64,000 bases of DNA from Actinomadura rayongensis (GTDB lineage Bacteria > Actinomycetota > Actinomycetes > Streptosporangiales > Streptosporangiaceae). Both the position numbers and the translations under genes were made by a program. The stretch is taken from positions 186,001-250,000 of the forward strand of contig NZ_WUTW01000004.1 in assembly GCF_009831215.1 (NCBI RefSeq), written 5' to 3'. Below are positions 16,851-25,363 of the stretch, piece by piece; positions within the stretch are counted from its first letter, which is position 1, and the number at the start of each line of letters is the position of its first letter. A model generated the notes under the pieces. The model was given only the letters and a program-made list of their open reading frames with translations. It made no database searches and was not told the DNA's origin.

Positions 16851-19265
16851 TCACGGGGTCGCGCTCGGACGCGGCTGGACGTGGAGCGCAACGTCGGTCT
16901 TGCGGCCCGACGCCCACTGTGAGATGTGGACGTCGAGTCTCCCGTTCCGCGCGTCGTCGGGCACGTGGAGCATGAACTCGATCGTGCCGTCGTCGCGTGC
17001 GGACGTCGTGAGGCCGAAGCCGGAACAGCTCCACTCGACGTTCCAGCCGGGAGCGAAGCCGGTCCCGGTGATCGTGACCGTGTCGCCGGGATGCACGGGG
17101 TCGCGGTCGGCCCGGGCGGCAAGTCGTCCGATCCCCTGCACCGGCCGGTAGTGCGCGGTCGCGGCGGCCTCGCGTTTCGAGGTCAGCCCTTCGGCATGGA
17201 CCATCACATTCCGGTTCCCGTTCGCCCATCCGTCGCCGAACACGGCGACCGCGACGCCCGAGGCGTTCGCCTCGGCATCGCCGCCCGCGCCGCCGTGCCC
17301 GTAGCGCGTCATGCCCATGTAGAAAATGACGGTTTCGCCGGGTTTGAAGCCCGACGCGGTCGCCTGGATCGGGTCGCCGAACCGGGGCGCGGACGGGCTC
17401 AGCCGCAGCGCCGGAGCGCCGAGGTCGGCCGCGCCCTCGACGGTCAGCGGGGCCGACGCGTCGCGGCCGGACCGCTGCCCCGTCGCCCGGATCGTGTAGC
17501 GGCCCGGGTCGGTCGCCGCGCGGACGTCCGCCTCGGCGGTCCCGTCGCGGTCGGCCGTGAGCGTCTCGGCCCGGCCCGACGCCGGTCCCGTCCACGAGAG
17601 GACGACCGTTTCGCCCGGTTCCATCCCGCCGACGCGCGCCCCGTAGTGAGCCCCGGCCTTCACCGACGCGACCGACAGGCGCAGCCACGCGTCCGACGGG
17701 CTCATCGTCGCGGACGGCGTCGTCCGCGACCAGGACGGCACCGGCGCCGCCACGGGGCCGTGGACGCGCGGCGGGGGTCCGTCGTCGCGCGCGGCGGCGG
17801 CCACGCCGAGCCCGGCGACCGTCAAGGCCAGGACGGTCGCCGCGCCGAACGCCACCGGGTGCGCCGACACCACGCCGCCGCCCTTCGCGCCGAGCAGCGC
17901 GAGCAGGCCCCCCGCCGCCGCGCCGCCCGCCGCCGTCGCGCCCGCCAGGCCCAGCACGCGCTTGCGGACGTTCTCCTCGTGCCGGAAGTAGTGCAGGTCG
18001 TCGGCCGAGTTCAGCTCCCGCGCGGCGACGAGCCCGAGCGCGAGGACCGTCCGCCACGACCCCCAGCGCAGCGACCGCTGGAGCGCGGGGGCGGCGGCGC
18101 GGGCGAGGTCGCGGGCCGCCTCGTGCGCGCCGCGCTCGACCGCCGCCGCCAGCAGCCGCGTCACGACCGCCGCCTCGTCGGCGATCTCGCGCGCGGACGC
18201 CGTGGCCGCCCAGTCCGCGAGCCGCCGGAAGTACAGCGCGAGGTCGTCGGCGGACGGGCTCGGCCGGTCGGTTCCGTCGTCGTCGGGCGGTGGGACGCTC
18301 CGGTACGCGCCCCGGGTGGGCACGGCGAGTTCGGCGGCGGCCAGCCGCTCGAGGATCCGGCCGGCGTCCTCGGCCTCCGCGCCGGTCAGCGCGGCGAGCA
18401 GCGCGGCCGACAGCGGCGCGGCGTCCAGCAGCGACAGGACGAGCAGGGCCTCGCGGGCCGCGCCGTCCAGCCCGTCCACCAGCGCGCGGGTCACGACGGC
18501 CGGGTCGGGCTCGAACGCGGGCCCGCCGTCCGCGCCGCGGGCCGCGTCGACGGCCCGGCGCAGCGCCCGCGGATGGCCGGACGCGGCCCGGCACAGGTCC
18601 CGTGCGGGCGCGCGCTCCTCGTCCCGCAGCGAACGGCCCAGTTCCGCCTCGATCAGGGCGAGCGCGGCGTCCTCGCCGAGTCCGGTCAGTTCCAGCGACG
18701 CGCCGCTGCCGCCCAGGCACGGACGGCGCGTCGCGAGGACCAGGTCGCCCCCGGGCGTGGCGGCGAGCAGCCGGTCGACGTTCTCCGCCGAGCCCGCGAA
18801 GTCGTCGACGAGGAACAGCGCGTCCACCTCGCCCATCAACCGGCCCAGCCGCGCCGGGTCGGGCTGGTAGTCGTCCGCGTCATAGCAGGCGACGAACAGC
18901 TTGCGCAGCACGTCGTCCACCGGAAGACCCGACGCCGACAGATACACCACGTGCCGTCCCGCGGCGCGGCGGGCCTCGGCGAGTTCGCGCAGCAGCGCGG
19001 ACTTGCCGACGCCGGGCACGCCCCGAATCTCGACGGGCCGGTCGGCGGCGAGCCAGGCGTCCACCCGCGCGATCTCCACGTCCCGGCCGTGCGGCATAGC
19101 GCCCGTGCGAGGCAACCGATCCCCGCCAAGCTCGTCCCGAAGCGCCACCGGAGGCGGGCCGCCCCGGTGGACGGTCACCGTGGAGCCCTTCGCGGCGTTG
19201 ATGACGCAGTTGTAGTCGCCGACGACGACCTGGCCGTCGACACGACCGGTCCTGACCTTCGCCAT
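16851..19265 (-). CDS. Membrane-anchored STAND/AAA ATPase with three exported Ig-like repeats
   Basis: An 804-residue protein starting at ATG 19265. Residues 8-24 form a beta module (RVDGQVVVGDYNCVINA). GVPGVGKS (82-89) is Walker A, VDALFLVDDFAGS Walker B, and DLVLATRRPC a sensor-like strand, followed by winged-helix and helical parts. Two membrane segments (about 436-458 and 469-489) divide it. The rest (490-804) should lie outside and contains three beta-sandwich repeats with the pattern PGExV in the first two (VGGMEPGETVVLSW; ASGFKPGETVIFYM) and GTGFAPGWNVEW in the third. Such an inside-ATPase/outside-sensor layout suggests signalling across the membrane. It is followed by the small partner gene. 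Confidence 0.72.
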   Translation of the reverse strand: MAKVRTGRVDGQVVVGDYNCVINAAKGSTVTVHRGGPPPVALRDELGGDRLPRTGAMPHGRDVEIARVDAWLAADRPVEIRGVPGVGKSALLRELAEARRAAGRHVVYLSASGLPVDDVLRKLFVACYDADDYQPDPARLGRLMGEVDALFLVDDFAGSAENVDRLLAATPGGDLVLATRRPCLGGSGASLELTGLGEDAALALIEAELGRSLRDEERAPARDLCRAASGHPRALRRAVDAARGADGGPAFEPDPAVVTRALVDGLDGAAREALLVLSLLDAAPLSAALLAALTGAEAEDAGRILERLAAAELAVPTRGAYRSVPPPDDDGTDRPSPSADDLALYFRRLADWAATASAREIADEAAVVTRLLAAAVERGAHEAARDLARAAAPALQRSLRWGSWRTVLALGLVAARELNSADDLHYFRHEENVRKRVLGLAGATAAGGAAAGGLLALLGAKGGGVVSAHPVAFGAATVLALTVAGLGVAAAARDDGPPPRVHGPVAAPVPSWSRTTPSATMSPSDAWLRLSVASVKAGAHYGARVGGMEPGETVVLSWTGPASGRAETLTADRDGTAEADVRAATDPGRYTIRATGQRSGRDASAPLTVEGAADLGAPALRLSPSAPRFGDPIQATASGFKPGETVIFYMGMTRYGHGGAGGDAEANASGVAVAVFGDGWANGNRNVMVHAEGLTSKREAAATAHYRPVQGIGRLAARADRDPVHPGDTVTITGTGFAPGWNVEWSCSGFGLTTSARDDGTIEFMLHVPDDARNGRLDVHISQWASGRKTDVALHVQPRPSATP

Positions 19266-19659
19266 GGCATCCGTTCCCGGCTGGGCCGCGAGTCGAGAGC
19301 CACCCATGCTCGCAGCGCGCCCACCGGCCGGCGCCCACGTGGCCGCATCCGGAAACGCCGCCGACGCGTTCCGGCCGCCGCCAACCTCCCCAAGCCCCCA
19401 CCCCGTCACGGCACCGCGGTGGCCGGGCCGCGCGGGACCAGCGCGAGAGCAGCGCGAGACGCCGAGGGGACCCGGCGGCCCGTCGGGTCGGCGCAGGCGC
19501 GGAGCGGCCCGTCCGGCGGCGCAGGCGCGAAGCGACCCGCCGGCGGAAGCCGACGCCGACCGTGGGCAGCGCGGGACGTCGGCGGGAGTCGGTGGCCGGG
19601 CTGGGCGGCGCGGGGGCGGGCGTCCGGGGCGGGCGTTCGCGCGTGGTGTCGCGGGTGGG
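19266..19659. other. 394-bp gap without recognisable gene
   Basis: It lies between the start of the STAND gene and the stop of the CDF transporter gene, both on the minus strand, so it holds the STAND promoter. It is G/C-rich throughout. No convincing start with Shine-Dalgarno site, no RNA gene and no clear operator were seen. Confidence 0.6.
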
Positions 19660-20592
19660 TCAGGCCCCGGACGGGGACGGGATGTCGGTGCGGTCCAGGC
19701 CCGTGTCGGCGTAGGAGACCGGGTCCTCGATGGGTTCCAGGTGGGTCAGGACGGTGATGTGCGGGAGGGCCGTGCGGAGGGCCGCTTCCACCTCTTCGGC
19801 CTTGTCGTGGCCGCGTTGGACCGTCCAGGCGCCCGGGACGAGCAGGTGCAGCGACACGAAGCCTCGGCTGCCCGACTGGCGGGTGCGGACGGCGTGGAAG
19901 GCCACGCCCTCGCGCTCGAAGGCGGCCAGGACCTCGTTGATGCGGTCCTGTTCGTCGGTGTCCAGGGCGCGGTCCATCAGGCCCGCGCCCGAGCGGCGGA
20001 TCAGGTCCGTGCCCGTCCGGACGATGTTGACCGCTACCGCCAGCGCGATGAGCGGGTCCAGTTGGGACCAGCCTGTCAGGGCTACTGCGCCTACCGCCGC
20101 TACGACGCCTACCGACGTCCAGACGTCGGTGAGCAGGTGTTTTCCGTCGGCCTCCAGGGTGATCGAGCGGTGGCGGCGGCCGGCGCGCACCAGCAGCAGG
20201 CCCACCGCGAGGTTGAGCACGGACGCGGCCGTCGACACGAGCAGGCCGAGGCCCACCTGGTCGATCGGGTGCGGGTGCAGCAGGCGTTCCACGGCGGTGC
20301 CCGCGATCGCGACCGCCGCGACGAAGATCATCATGCCCTCGGCACCCGCCGAGAAGTACTCGGCCTTGGTGTGGCCGTGCGGGTGCTCCTCGTCGGCGGG
20401 CTTGCTCGCCCAGCGCAGCGCGCCGAGCGCGACCACGGCCGCGACCAGGTTGACGACGGACTCCAGCGCGTCCGACAGCAGCCCGACCGAACCGGTCACC
20501 AGGTAGGCGACGGTCTTCAGCGCGATCGTCGCGACGGCCGCCGCGACCGACAGCCACAGCAGCCGGAACAGTCGGCTCTCCGAACGGTCCAT
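19660..20592 (-). CDS. Cation diffusion facilitator family metal transporter
   Basis: A 310-residue protein starting at ATG 20592. It has six predicted membrane segments. SDALESVVN in the second and GKHLLTDVWTS in the fifth supply the metal-site Asp/His residues, and EEHPHGHTKAEYFSAG is the conserved loop of the family. The C-terminal cytoplasmic domain (about 215-300) has the alpha-beta fold used for dimerisation (HAVRTRQSGSRGFVSLHLLV). It exports divalent cations (Zn, Co, Fe or Mn) against protons. It starts 3 bp after the GNAT gene, so it is in the same transcript. Confidence 0.92.
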   Translation of the reverse strand: MDRSESRLFRLLWLSVAAAVATIALKTVAYLVTGSVGLLSDALESVVNLVAAVVALGALRWASKPADEEHPHGHTKAEYFSAGAEGMMIFVAAVAIAGTAVERLLHPHPIDQVGLGLLVSTAASVLNLAVGLLLVRAGRRHRSITLEADGKHLLTDVWTSVGVVAAVGAVALTGWSQLDPLIALAVAVNIVRTGTDLIRRSGAGLMDRALDTDEQDRINEVLAAFEREGVAFHAVRTRQSGSRGFVSLHLLVPGAWTVQRGHDKAEEVEAALRTALPHITVLTHLEPIEDPVSYADTGLDRTDIPSPSGA

Positions 20593-20595
20593 GGC

Positions 20596-21126
20596 TCAGC
20601 CCACGCCCGCGATCGTGCTGCGGCGCTCCAGGTACACGACGTCGCGCCAGACGGACCGACCGCCGAAGTCGTGCCGCCCCATCCGCTCGCGCACGCCGAC
20701 GTGCCGGAAGCCGAGTTGTTCGTGCAGCCGCAGGCTCGCGACGTTCTCCGGGAAGATCCCGGCGAGGATCGACCAGATCCCGGCCCGCTCGCTGGAGTCG
20801 ATCACCGCCTCCAGCAGCGCGCGGCCGACGCCCCGCCCGCACGCCTTCGGATGGACGTACACCGAGTTCTCCACGACGCCCCAATACACCGGGCGCCCGG
20901 ACGTGGGCGCGAGCGCGACCCAGCCGAGCACCTCGGCGCCGTCGAGCGCGACGAACCGGTGGTCGGGCAGTTTCCCGGCCGAGAACTCGGCCCAGTCCGG
21001 CGCGGCGTCCTCGAACGTCGCGTTCCCCCCGTCGATGCCGTGCTGGTAGATCGCGAGCACGTCGGGGCCGTGCTCGGGAAGCATGGGCGCAATCTCCACG
21101 CCGTTCACTTTACGGACGTCCGCCAC
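20596..21126 (-). CDS. GNAT N-acetyltransferase, phosphinothricin/methionine-sulfoximine type
   Basis: A 176-residue protein starting at ATG 21126. The N-terminus (EIAPMLPEHGPDVLAIYQHGIDGGNATFE) and WVALAPTSGRPVYWGVVENSVYVHPKACGRGVGRALL fit the PAT/MddA group, with the acetyl-CoA loop at ACGRGVG. NVASLRLHEQLGFRHVGVRERMG is the C-terminal acceptor part. Relatives acetylate phosphinothricin, methionine sulfone or sulfoximine as detoxification. It lies 40 bp after the GntR gene and 3 bp before the CDF gene. Confidence 0.82.
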   Translation of the reverse strand: MADVRKVNGVEIAPMLPEHGPDVLAIYQHGIDGGNATFEDAAPDWAEFSAGKLPDHRFVALDGAEVLGWVALAPTSGRPVYWGVVENSVYVHPKACGRGVGRALLEAVIDSSERAGIWSILAGIFPENVASLRLHEQLGFRHVGVRERMGRHDFGGRSVWRDVVYLERRSTIAGVG

Positions 21127-21166
21127 CAGCGCGAACCCCGTGTCCAGACTGTGGATAACTCCTGTC

Positions 21167-21850
21167 TCAGGCGCCCAGCGCGGCCATCGTGCGGCGGAGT
21201 TCGGCCGTCAGGACGGCGCCCGCGGCGGCCGGGTCGCCCGCGCGGACCGCGGCGACGAGGTCCGCGTGCGCGGCGGCCCCGTGGACGGCGTCGTCGGCGC
21301 GCGCGTCGATCATCCGGACGAGGTCGAGCAGCCCGTCCCGCAGTACCGGGACGAACCCGGCGAACAGGTCGGCGAGCAGCGGATTTCCCGCCGCCGCGAC
21401 GACCGCGGCGTGCAGCGCGATGTCGGCGTCGACGAACTCCTCGTCGGTGCCGTCCGCGACGGCCGCCGTCCGGGCCGCGAGCGCCCGGTCCAGCGCGGCG
21501 AGGTCGGCGTCCGTGCGCCGCCGCGCGGCCCGTTCCGCCGCCCCGACCTCGATCATCAGCCGGATCTCGTAGACCTCGGCGACCGAGGCGCGGCGCAGCC
21601 GGTCGCGCCAGTCCTCGTCCGGCTCGGCGGCCAGCACGAACACCCCGGCGCCCTGCCGCGCGCGCACCAGCCCGGCCCCGGCGAGCGCGCGGATCGCCTC
21701 CCGGACGGTGGACCGGCCGACGCCGAGGTCGCGGGCGAGCGTCGTCTCGCCGGGCAGTTTCGCGCCGACCGGCCAGCGGCCCGCCGCGATCTGTTCGCGC
21801 AGGTGGGCGATGGCCTGTTCGACCAGCGGGCTGGGACGGAGCGGAGCCAC
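21167..21850 (-). CDS. GntR-family regulator, FadR subfamily
   Basis: A 227-residue protein. GTG 21850 follows GAAGGG and gives the expected short N-terminus. Residues 10-70 are the winged helix (VEQAIAHLREQIAAGRWPVGAKLPGETTLARDLGVGRSTVREAIRALAGAGLV). The C-terminal FCD helical domain carries the metal/ligand residues (EIRLMIEVGAAERAAR; DADIALHAAVVAAAGN; AAHADLVAAV). It is divergent from leuA and may also lead the GNAT-CDF transcript. Its ligand and targets cannot be deduced. Confidence 0.88.
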   Translation of the reverse strand: MAPLRPSPLVEQAIAHLREQIAAGRWPVGAKLPGETTLARDLGVGRSTVREAIRALAGAGLVRARQGAGVFVLAAEPDEDWRDRLRRASVAEVYEIRLMIEVGAAERAARRRTDADLAALDRALAARTAAVADGTDEEFVDADIALHAAVVAAAGNPLLADLFAGFVPVLRDGLLDLVRMIDARADDAVHGAAAHADLVAAVRAGDPAAAGAVLTAELRRTMAALGA

Positions 21851-21902
21851 GTGCGACCCTTCAGGTTGTCTGAGGAGCTGAGTTGTGCCTATCCTACCGT
21901 CG

Positions 21903-21947
21903 ATGTCGCAGCGCGTTCTTCTTCTCGGTCGCCGCGGCGGGGCCTGA
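21903..21947 (+). CDS. leuL: Leu-containing leader peptide upstream of leuA
   Basis: A 14-codon reading frame reads [14 protein letters not shown]. Three consecutive Leu codons are CTT CTT CTC, of which CTT is rare in this GC-rich genome. GAGGAG lies about 24 nt upstream, too far for an ideal site, so initiation may be weak or leaderless. Its stop overlaps the first arm of an 11-bp stem. Position, Leu run and following hairpins fit ribosome-mediated attenuation of leuA, known in actinobacteria. Confidence 0.6.
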   Translation: MSQRVLLLGRRGGA

Positions 21948-22003
21948 ACCGACCGGCACCCCGCCGCGGGGTCCGGCGCTGCCGGTCGTCCGAGCCACGA
22001 CCG
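21932..22003 (+). promoter_or_regulatory. leuA leader hairpins (attenuator candidate)
   Basis: Three stems follow one another. CCGCGGCGGGG (21932-21942) pairs with CCCCGCCGCGG (21959-21969). CCGGC (21973-21977) pairs with GCCGG (21981-21985). CGGTCGT (21983-21989) pairs with ACGACCG (21997-22003), ending just before the leuA ribosome site GAGGAA. The second and third share bases and so exclude each other, as in a switch. Stalling at the Leu codons would cover the first arm. No T-tract is seen, so control could act on translation as well as on transcription. Confidence 0.55.
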
Positions 22004-22017
22004 ACGAGGAAGAACCC

Positions 22018-23697
22018 ATGTTCCCCAGTCTGCGCACCCCGACCGGGCCCGTCGCCGACGACGCGCCCTTCTGGAATCCACAGCGCGCGAGTTCCATGCC
22101 GTCCCATCGGTACCGGTCGGTGTACGACCGCGTCCCGGTACCCGAGTTCGAGCGCGCCTGGCCGACCCGGCGGCTGGAGACGCCGCCGCTGTGGGTTCCG
22201 GTGGACCTGCGCGACGGCAACCAGGCGCTGGCCGACCCGATGGACCCGGACCGCAAGCGCCGCTTCTTCGACCTGCTCGTCACGATGGGCTTCAAGGAGA
22301 TCGAGGTCGGTTATCCGTCGGCCAGCCGCGACGACTTCGCGTTCGTACGGCACCTGGTGGAGAGCGACGCCATCCCGGACGACGTCACGATCGTCGTTTT
22401 CACCCCCGCCCGACACGACCTCATCGAGCGGACGTTCGCCTCGATCGAGGGACTGCCGCGCGCGGTCGTCCACCTCTACACCGCGACGGCCCCGACCTGG
22501 CGCGACGTCGTCCTGCGGCGCGGGCGCGACGAGCTGCACCGGCTCGTCCTGGACGCGGCGGCGCTGGTCGCGCGGCTCGCCGGGGACCGGCCGGGCGTCC
22601 GGTTCGAGTTCTCGCCCGAGGTGTTCAACCAGACCGAGCCCGACTACGTCCTGGCGGTCTGCGACAGCCTGACCGAGCTGTGGGACGCGTCGCCGGACCG
22701 TCCCGTCATCCACAACCTGCCCGCGACGGTGGAGATCGCGTCCCCGAACGTGTACGCGGACCAGATCGAGTACATGCACCGCAATCTGGCCCGTCGCGAC
22801 GCGGTCATCCTGTCGGTGCATCCGCACAACGACCGGGGCACCGGCGTGGCGTGCGCGGAGCTGGCCGTCCTCGCCGGGGCGCAGCGAGTGGAAGGGTGCC
22901 TGTTCGGTAACGGCGAGCGCACCGGCAACGTCGACCTGGTGGCGCTGGCGCTGAACCTCCATGCGCAGGGCGTCGATCCCCGGATCGACTTCTCGGACAT
23001 CGACGTCATCCGCGCCACGGTCGAGCACTGCAATCGGATCGGCGTGCATGAACGGCACCCGTACGGTGGCGACCTGGTCTACACGGCGTTCTCCGGGACG
23101 CACCAGGACGCCATCAACAAGGGCCTCGCGCACCACGACGAGCAGGCCCGCGCCCTCGGCGTCGCCCCGGACGAAGCGCCGTGGAACGTCCCGTACCTGC
23201 CGATCGACCCGCACGACGTGGGACGGTCGTACGAGGCCGTCATCCGCGTGAACAGCCAGTCCGGCAAGGGCGGCGTGGCGTACGTGTTGAAGACCGAGCA
23301 CGGGTTCGACCTGCCGGTCCGGCTGCGGGCCGAGGTCTCGCGGCGCGTCCAGGCGGCGGCCGACGACAGCGGCGCGGAGGTCTCCGCGAAGGAGATCGGC
23401 GACCTGTTCCGCGCCGCGTACGTGGACGTCGCCGGACCCGTCGCGGTGGTCGACGCCGCGGACGGCTCGGTGACCGTCCGGATCGGGGACGCCTCCCACA
23501 CCGGCACAGCGGACGATCCGGTCGCCGCGCTCGTCCGCGCCCTGCGCGCCGCCGGGACGGACGTCGAGGTCACCGAGCACGCCGTCCGCGCGGGCGTCGC
23601 CTACGCCGAGTGCCGGGTGGCCGGCCGCACCGCGTGGGGCGCCGCCCCCGCCCCGCTCACAGCGGTGCTGAACGCGGTGAACCGCCTGCTCGGCTAG
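22018..23697 (+). CDS. leuA: 2-isopropylmalate synthase
   Basis: A 559-residue enzyme with ATG 22018 behind [20 protein letters not shown] (62-71) is the first catalytic signature and [37 protein letters not shown] the second, with the metal-binding His pair. A C-terminal regulatory domain (from about residue 435; [16 protein letters not shown]) binds leucine. It condenses acetyl-CoA with 2-oxoisovalerate, the first committed step to leucine. The length and layout are those of the actinobacterial type. A leader peptide and hairpins lie in front. Its 3' end overlaps the convergent LysR gene by 41 bp. Confidence 0.96.
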   Translation: MFPSLRTPTGPVADDAPFWNPQRASSMPSHRYRSVYDRVPVPEFERAWPTRRLETPPLWVPVDLRDGNQALADPMDPDRKRRFFDLLVTMGFKEIEVGYPSASRDDFAFVRHLVESDAIPDDVTIVVFTPARHDLIERTFASIEGLPRAVVHLYTATAPTWRDVVLRRGRDELHRLVLDAAALVARLAGDRPGVRFEFSPEVFNQTEPDYVLAVCDSLTELWDASPDRPVIHNLPATVEIASPNVYADQIEYMHRNLARRDAVILSVHPHNDRGTGVACAELAVLAGAQRVEGCLFGNGERTGNVDLVALALNLHAQGVDPRIDFSDIDVIRATVEHCNRIGVHERHPYGGDLVYTAFSGTHQDAINKGLAHHDEQARALGVAPDEAPWNVPYLPIDPHDVGRSYEAVIRVNSQSGKGGVAYVLKTEHGFDLPVRLRAEVSRRVQAAADDSGAEVSAKEIGDLFRAAYVDVAGPVAVVDAADGSVTVRIGDASHTGTADDPVAALVRALRAAGTDVEVTEHAVRAGVAYAECRVAGRTAWGAAPAPLTAVLNAVNRLLG

Positions 23698-24523
23698 CGG
23701 CGGCGACCCCGGCGGCGCACCGGACGAACGCGGCCAGCTCCGGCGACCGCGCGCCCTCGGCCCAGGCCAGGACGAGCGTCGTCGGCGGCGCGTCGGTCAC
23801 CGGGACGGCCGTCAGGTCCCGGCGGAGCTGGTCCTGGAACGACTCCGGCACGACCGCCACGGCGCGGCCGAGCGCGACGAGCTGCGACAGATGGCCGGTC
23901 TCGGTGACCTCGGGACCGGCCGCGTCGCCGGGCGGCGACCCGGGGTAGCGCGGGACCGGCTCGCCGCGCAGGTCGTCCAGCCGGACGGCGGCGCGCCCCG
24001 CCAGCCGGTGGCCGGGCGGCAGCAGCACGACCTGCCGCTCGACCAGCAGGTCCTCCCAGGCCAGGCCGGTCAGGTCGTTGCGCGGACGGTGCAGGAGCGC
24101 GGCGTCGGCGCGGCCGTCGCGCAGCATCTCGGCCCGCTCGCCGAAGCTGAACCGGACGTCCACCGGGACGGCGCCGGGCAGCGCGCGGTAGGCGTCCAGG
24201 ACGTCGCGCAGCAGCCCGCCGCCGTCCCCGCCGGGCTTCATGACGAGGACGAGCCCCGGTGCTGCGGCCCGCCGGGCGCGCCGCACGGCCGCGTCCGCCG
24301 CGTCCAGGACGGCGCGGCTCTCGCGCAGGAACACCGCGCCGGCGCGGGTGAGCGCGACGCGGCGGCTCGTCCGTTCCAGCAGCGGGGCGCCCACCTGCCG
24401 TTCCAGCTTCTGGACGGCCCGCGACAGCGGCGGCTGGGCGATGCCGAGCCGTTCGGCGGCCCGGCCGAAGTGCAGTTCCTCGGCGACCGCGACGAAGTAC
24501 CGCAGCTCGCGCATCTCGACCAT
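23657..24523 (-). CDS. LysR-family transcriptional regulator
   Basis: A 288-residue protein starting at ATG 24523 (an in-frame ATG at 24514 is possible). Residues 4-62 are the winged helix-turn-helix ([56 protein letters not shown]). The rest is the periplasmic-binding-like ligand domain ([24 protein letters not shown]). It is divergent from a short-chain dehydrogenase gene with 69 bp between starts and a candidate LysR box there, so it likely controls that gene and itself. Confidence 0.92.
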   Translation of the reverse strand: MVEMRELRYFVAVAEELHFGRAAERLGIAQPPLSRAVQKLERQVGAPLLERTSRRVALTRAGAVFLRESRAVLDAADAAVRRARRAAAPGLVLVMKPGGDGGGLLRDVLDAYRALPGAVPVDVRFSFGERAEMLRDGRADAALLHRPRNDLTGLAWEDLLVERQVVLLPPGHRLAGRAAVRLDDLRGEPVPRYPGSPPGDAAGPEVTETGHLSQLVALGRAVAVVPESFQDQLRRDLTAVPVTDAPPTTLVLAWAEGARSPELAAFVRCAAGVAAASRAGGSPRSAPL

Positions 24524-24536
24524 ACTTTGAAGGTAT
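24522..24536. promoter_or_regulatory. LysR box between LysR and SDR genes
   Basis: ATACTTTGAAGGTAT is an imperfect 15-bp inverted repeat (ATAC-N7-GTAT, T-N11-A type) that overlaps the LysR start codon. Its position in the short divergent region fits autoregulation and control of the SDR gene. Confidence 0.55.
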
Positions 24537-24592
24537 CAATCGGCGTCGCATCGGTGTTGGTGCCCGGAGCGTCGCGTGGTGGTCTTGGGGCC

Positions 24593-25363
24593 ATGACCGA
24601 ACATCGGATCGCGCTAGTGACCGGCGCGAACAAGGGCATCGGGTACGAGGTCGCGGCGGGGCTCGCCGCAGGGGGCATGACCGTCCTGCTGGCGTCGCGG
24701 GACCCCGAGCGCGGCGCGAAGGCCGCCGCCGACCTGGGCGGGCGCGTCGAGCCGATCACGCTGGACGTCACCGACGACGCGTCCGTCGCCGCCGCCGCGC
24801 GGCTGGTCGCGGACCGGTACGGCGTGCTGGACGTGCTCGTCAACAACGCCGGGATCTCCGGCGGTCACGCGCCCGCCCGGCCGGGCGACGCGGACGTCGC
24901 GGCGCTGCGGGACGTCTTCGAGACGAACGTGTTCGGCGTCGTCCGCGTGACCGAGGCGCTGCTGCCGCTGCTCCGGCGCTCGTCCGCCGGACGGATCGTC
25001 AACGTCGGCAGCGGCGTCGGCTCCCTGACCCGGATGAGCGACCCCGCCGACTACCTCACCCGCCTTGCGCCGAACGTCGGCTATGCACCGTCCAAGACCG
25101 CGCTCAACGCGCTGACCGTCCAGTACGCCAAGGAGCTGCGGCCCCACGGCGTGCTCGTCAACACCGCCGACCCCGGCCCGTGCGCGACCGACTTCGCCGC
25201 CGGCGTCACGCAGCACCTCGCGGGAGGCTCGGCCGCCGCGCCGCACCCCGGCTTCTCCCGCACCGCCGCCGACGGCGCGACGATCGTCCTGCGGCTCGCC
25301 ACCCTGGACGACGACGGCCCGACCGGCGGTTACTTCAACGAGGCCGGCCCCGTCCCCTGGTGA
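24593..25363 (+). CDS. Short-chain dehydrogenase/reductase
   Basis: A 256-residue classical SDR starting at ATG 24593. TGANKGIG (10-17) binds the nucleotide, NNAG is at 84-87, and the catalytic residues are Ser140, Tyr164 and Lys168 (YAPSK). The layout, including the ADPGPCATDF loop, resembles carbonyl-reductase-like SDRs that use NADPH. The substrate is unknown. It is divergent from and probably controlled by the LysR gene. The stop is immediately adjacent to that of the LigD-like gene. Confidence 0.88.
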   Translation: MTEHRIALVTGANKGIGYEVAAGLAAGGMTVLLASRDPERGAKAAADLGGRVEPITLDVTDDASVAAAARLVADRYGVLDVLVNNAGISGGHAPARPGDADVAALRDVFETNVFGVVRVTEALLPLLRRSSAGRIVNVGSGVGSLTRMSDPADYLTRLAPNVGYAPSKTALNALTVQYAKELRPHGVLVNTADPGPCATDFAAGVTQHLAGGSAAAPHPGFSRTAADGATIVLRLATLDDDGPTGGYFNEAGPVPW

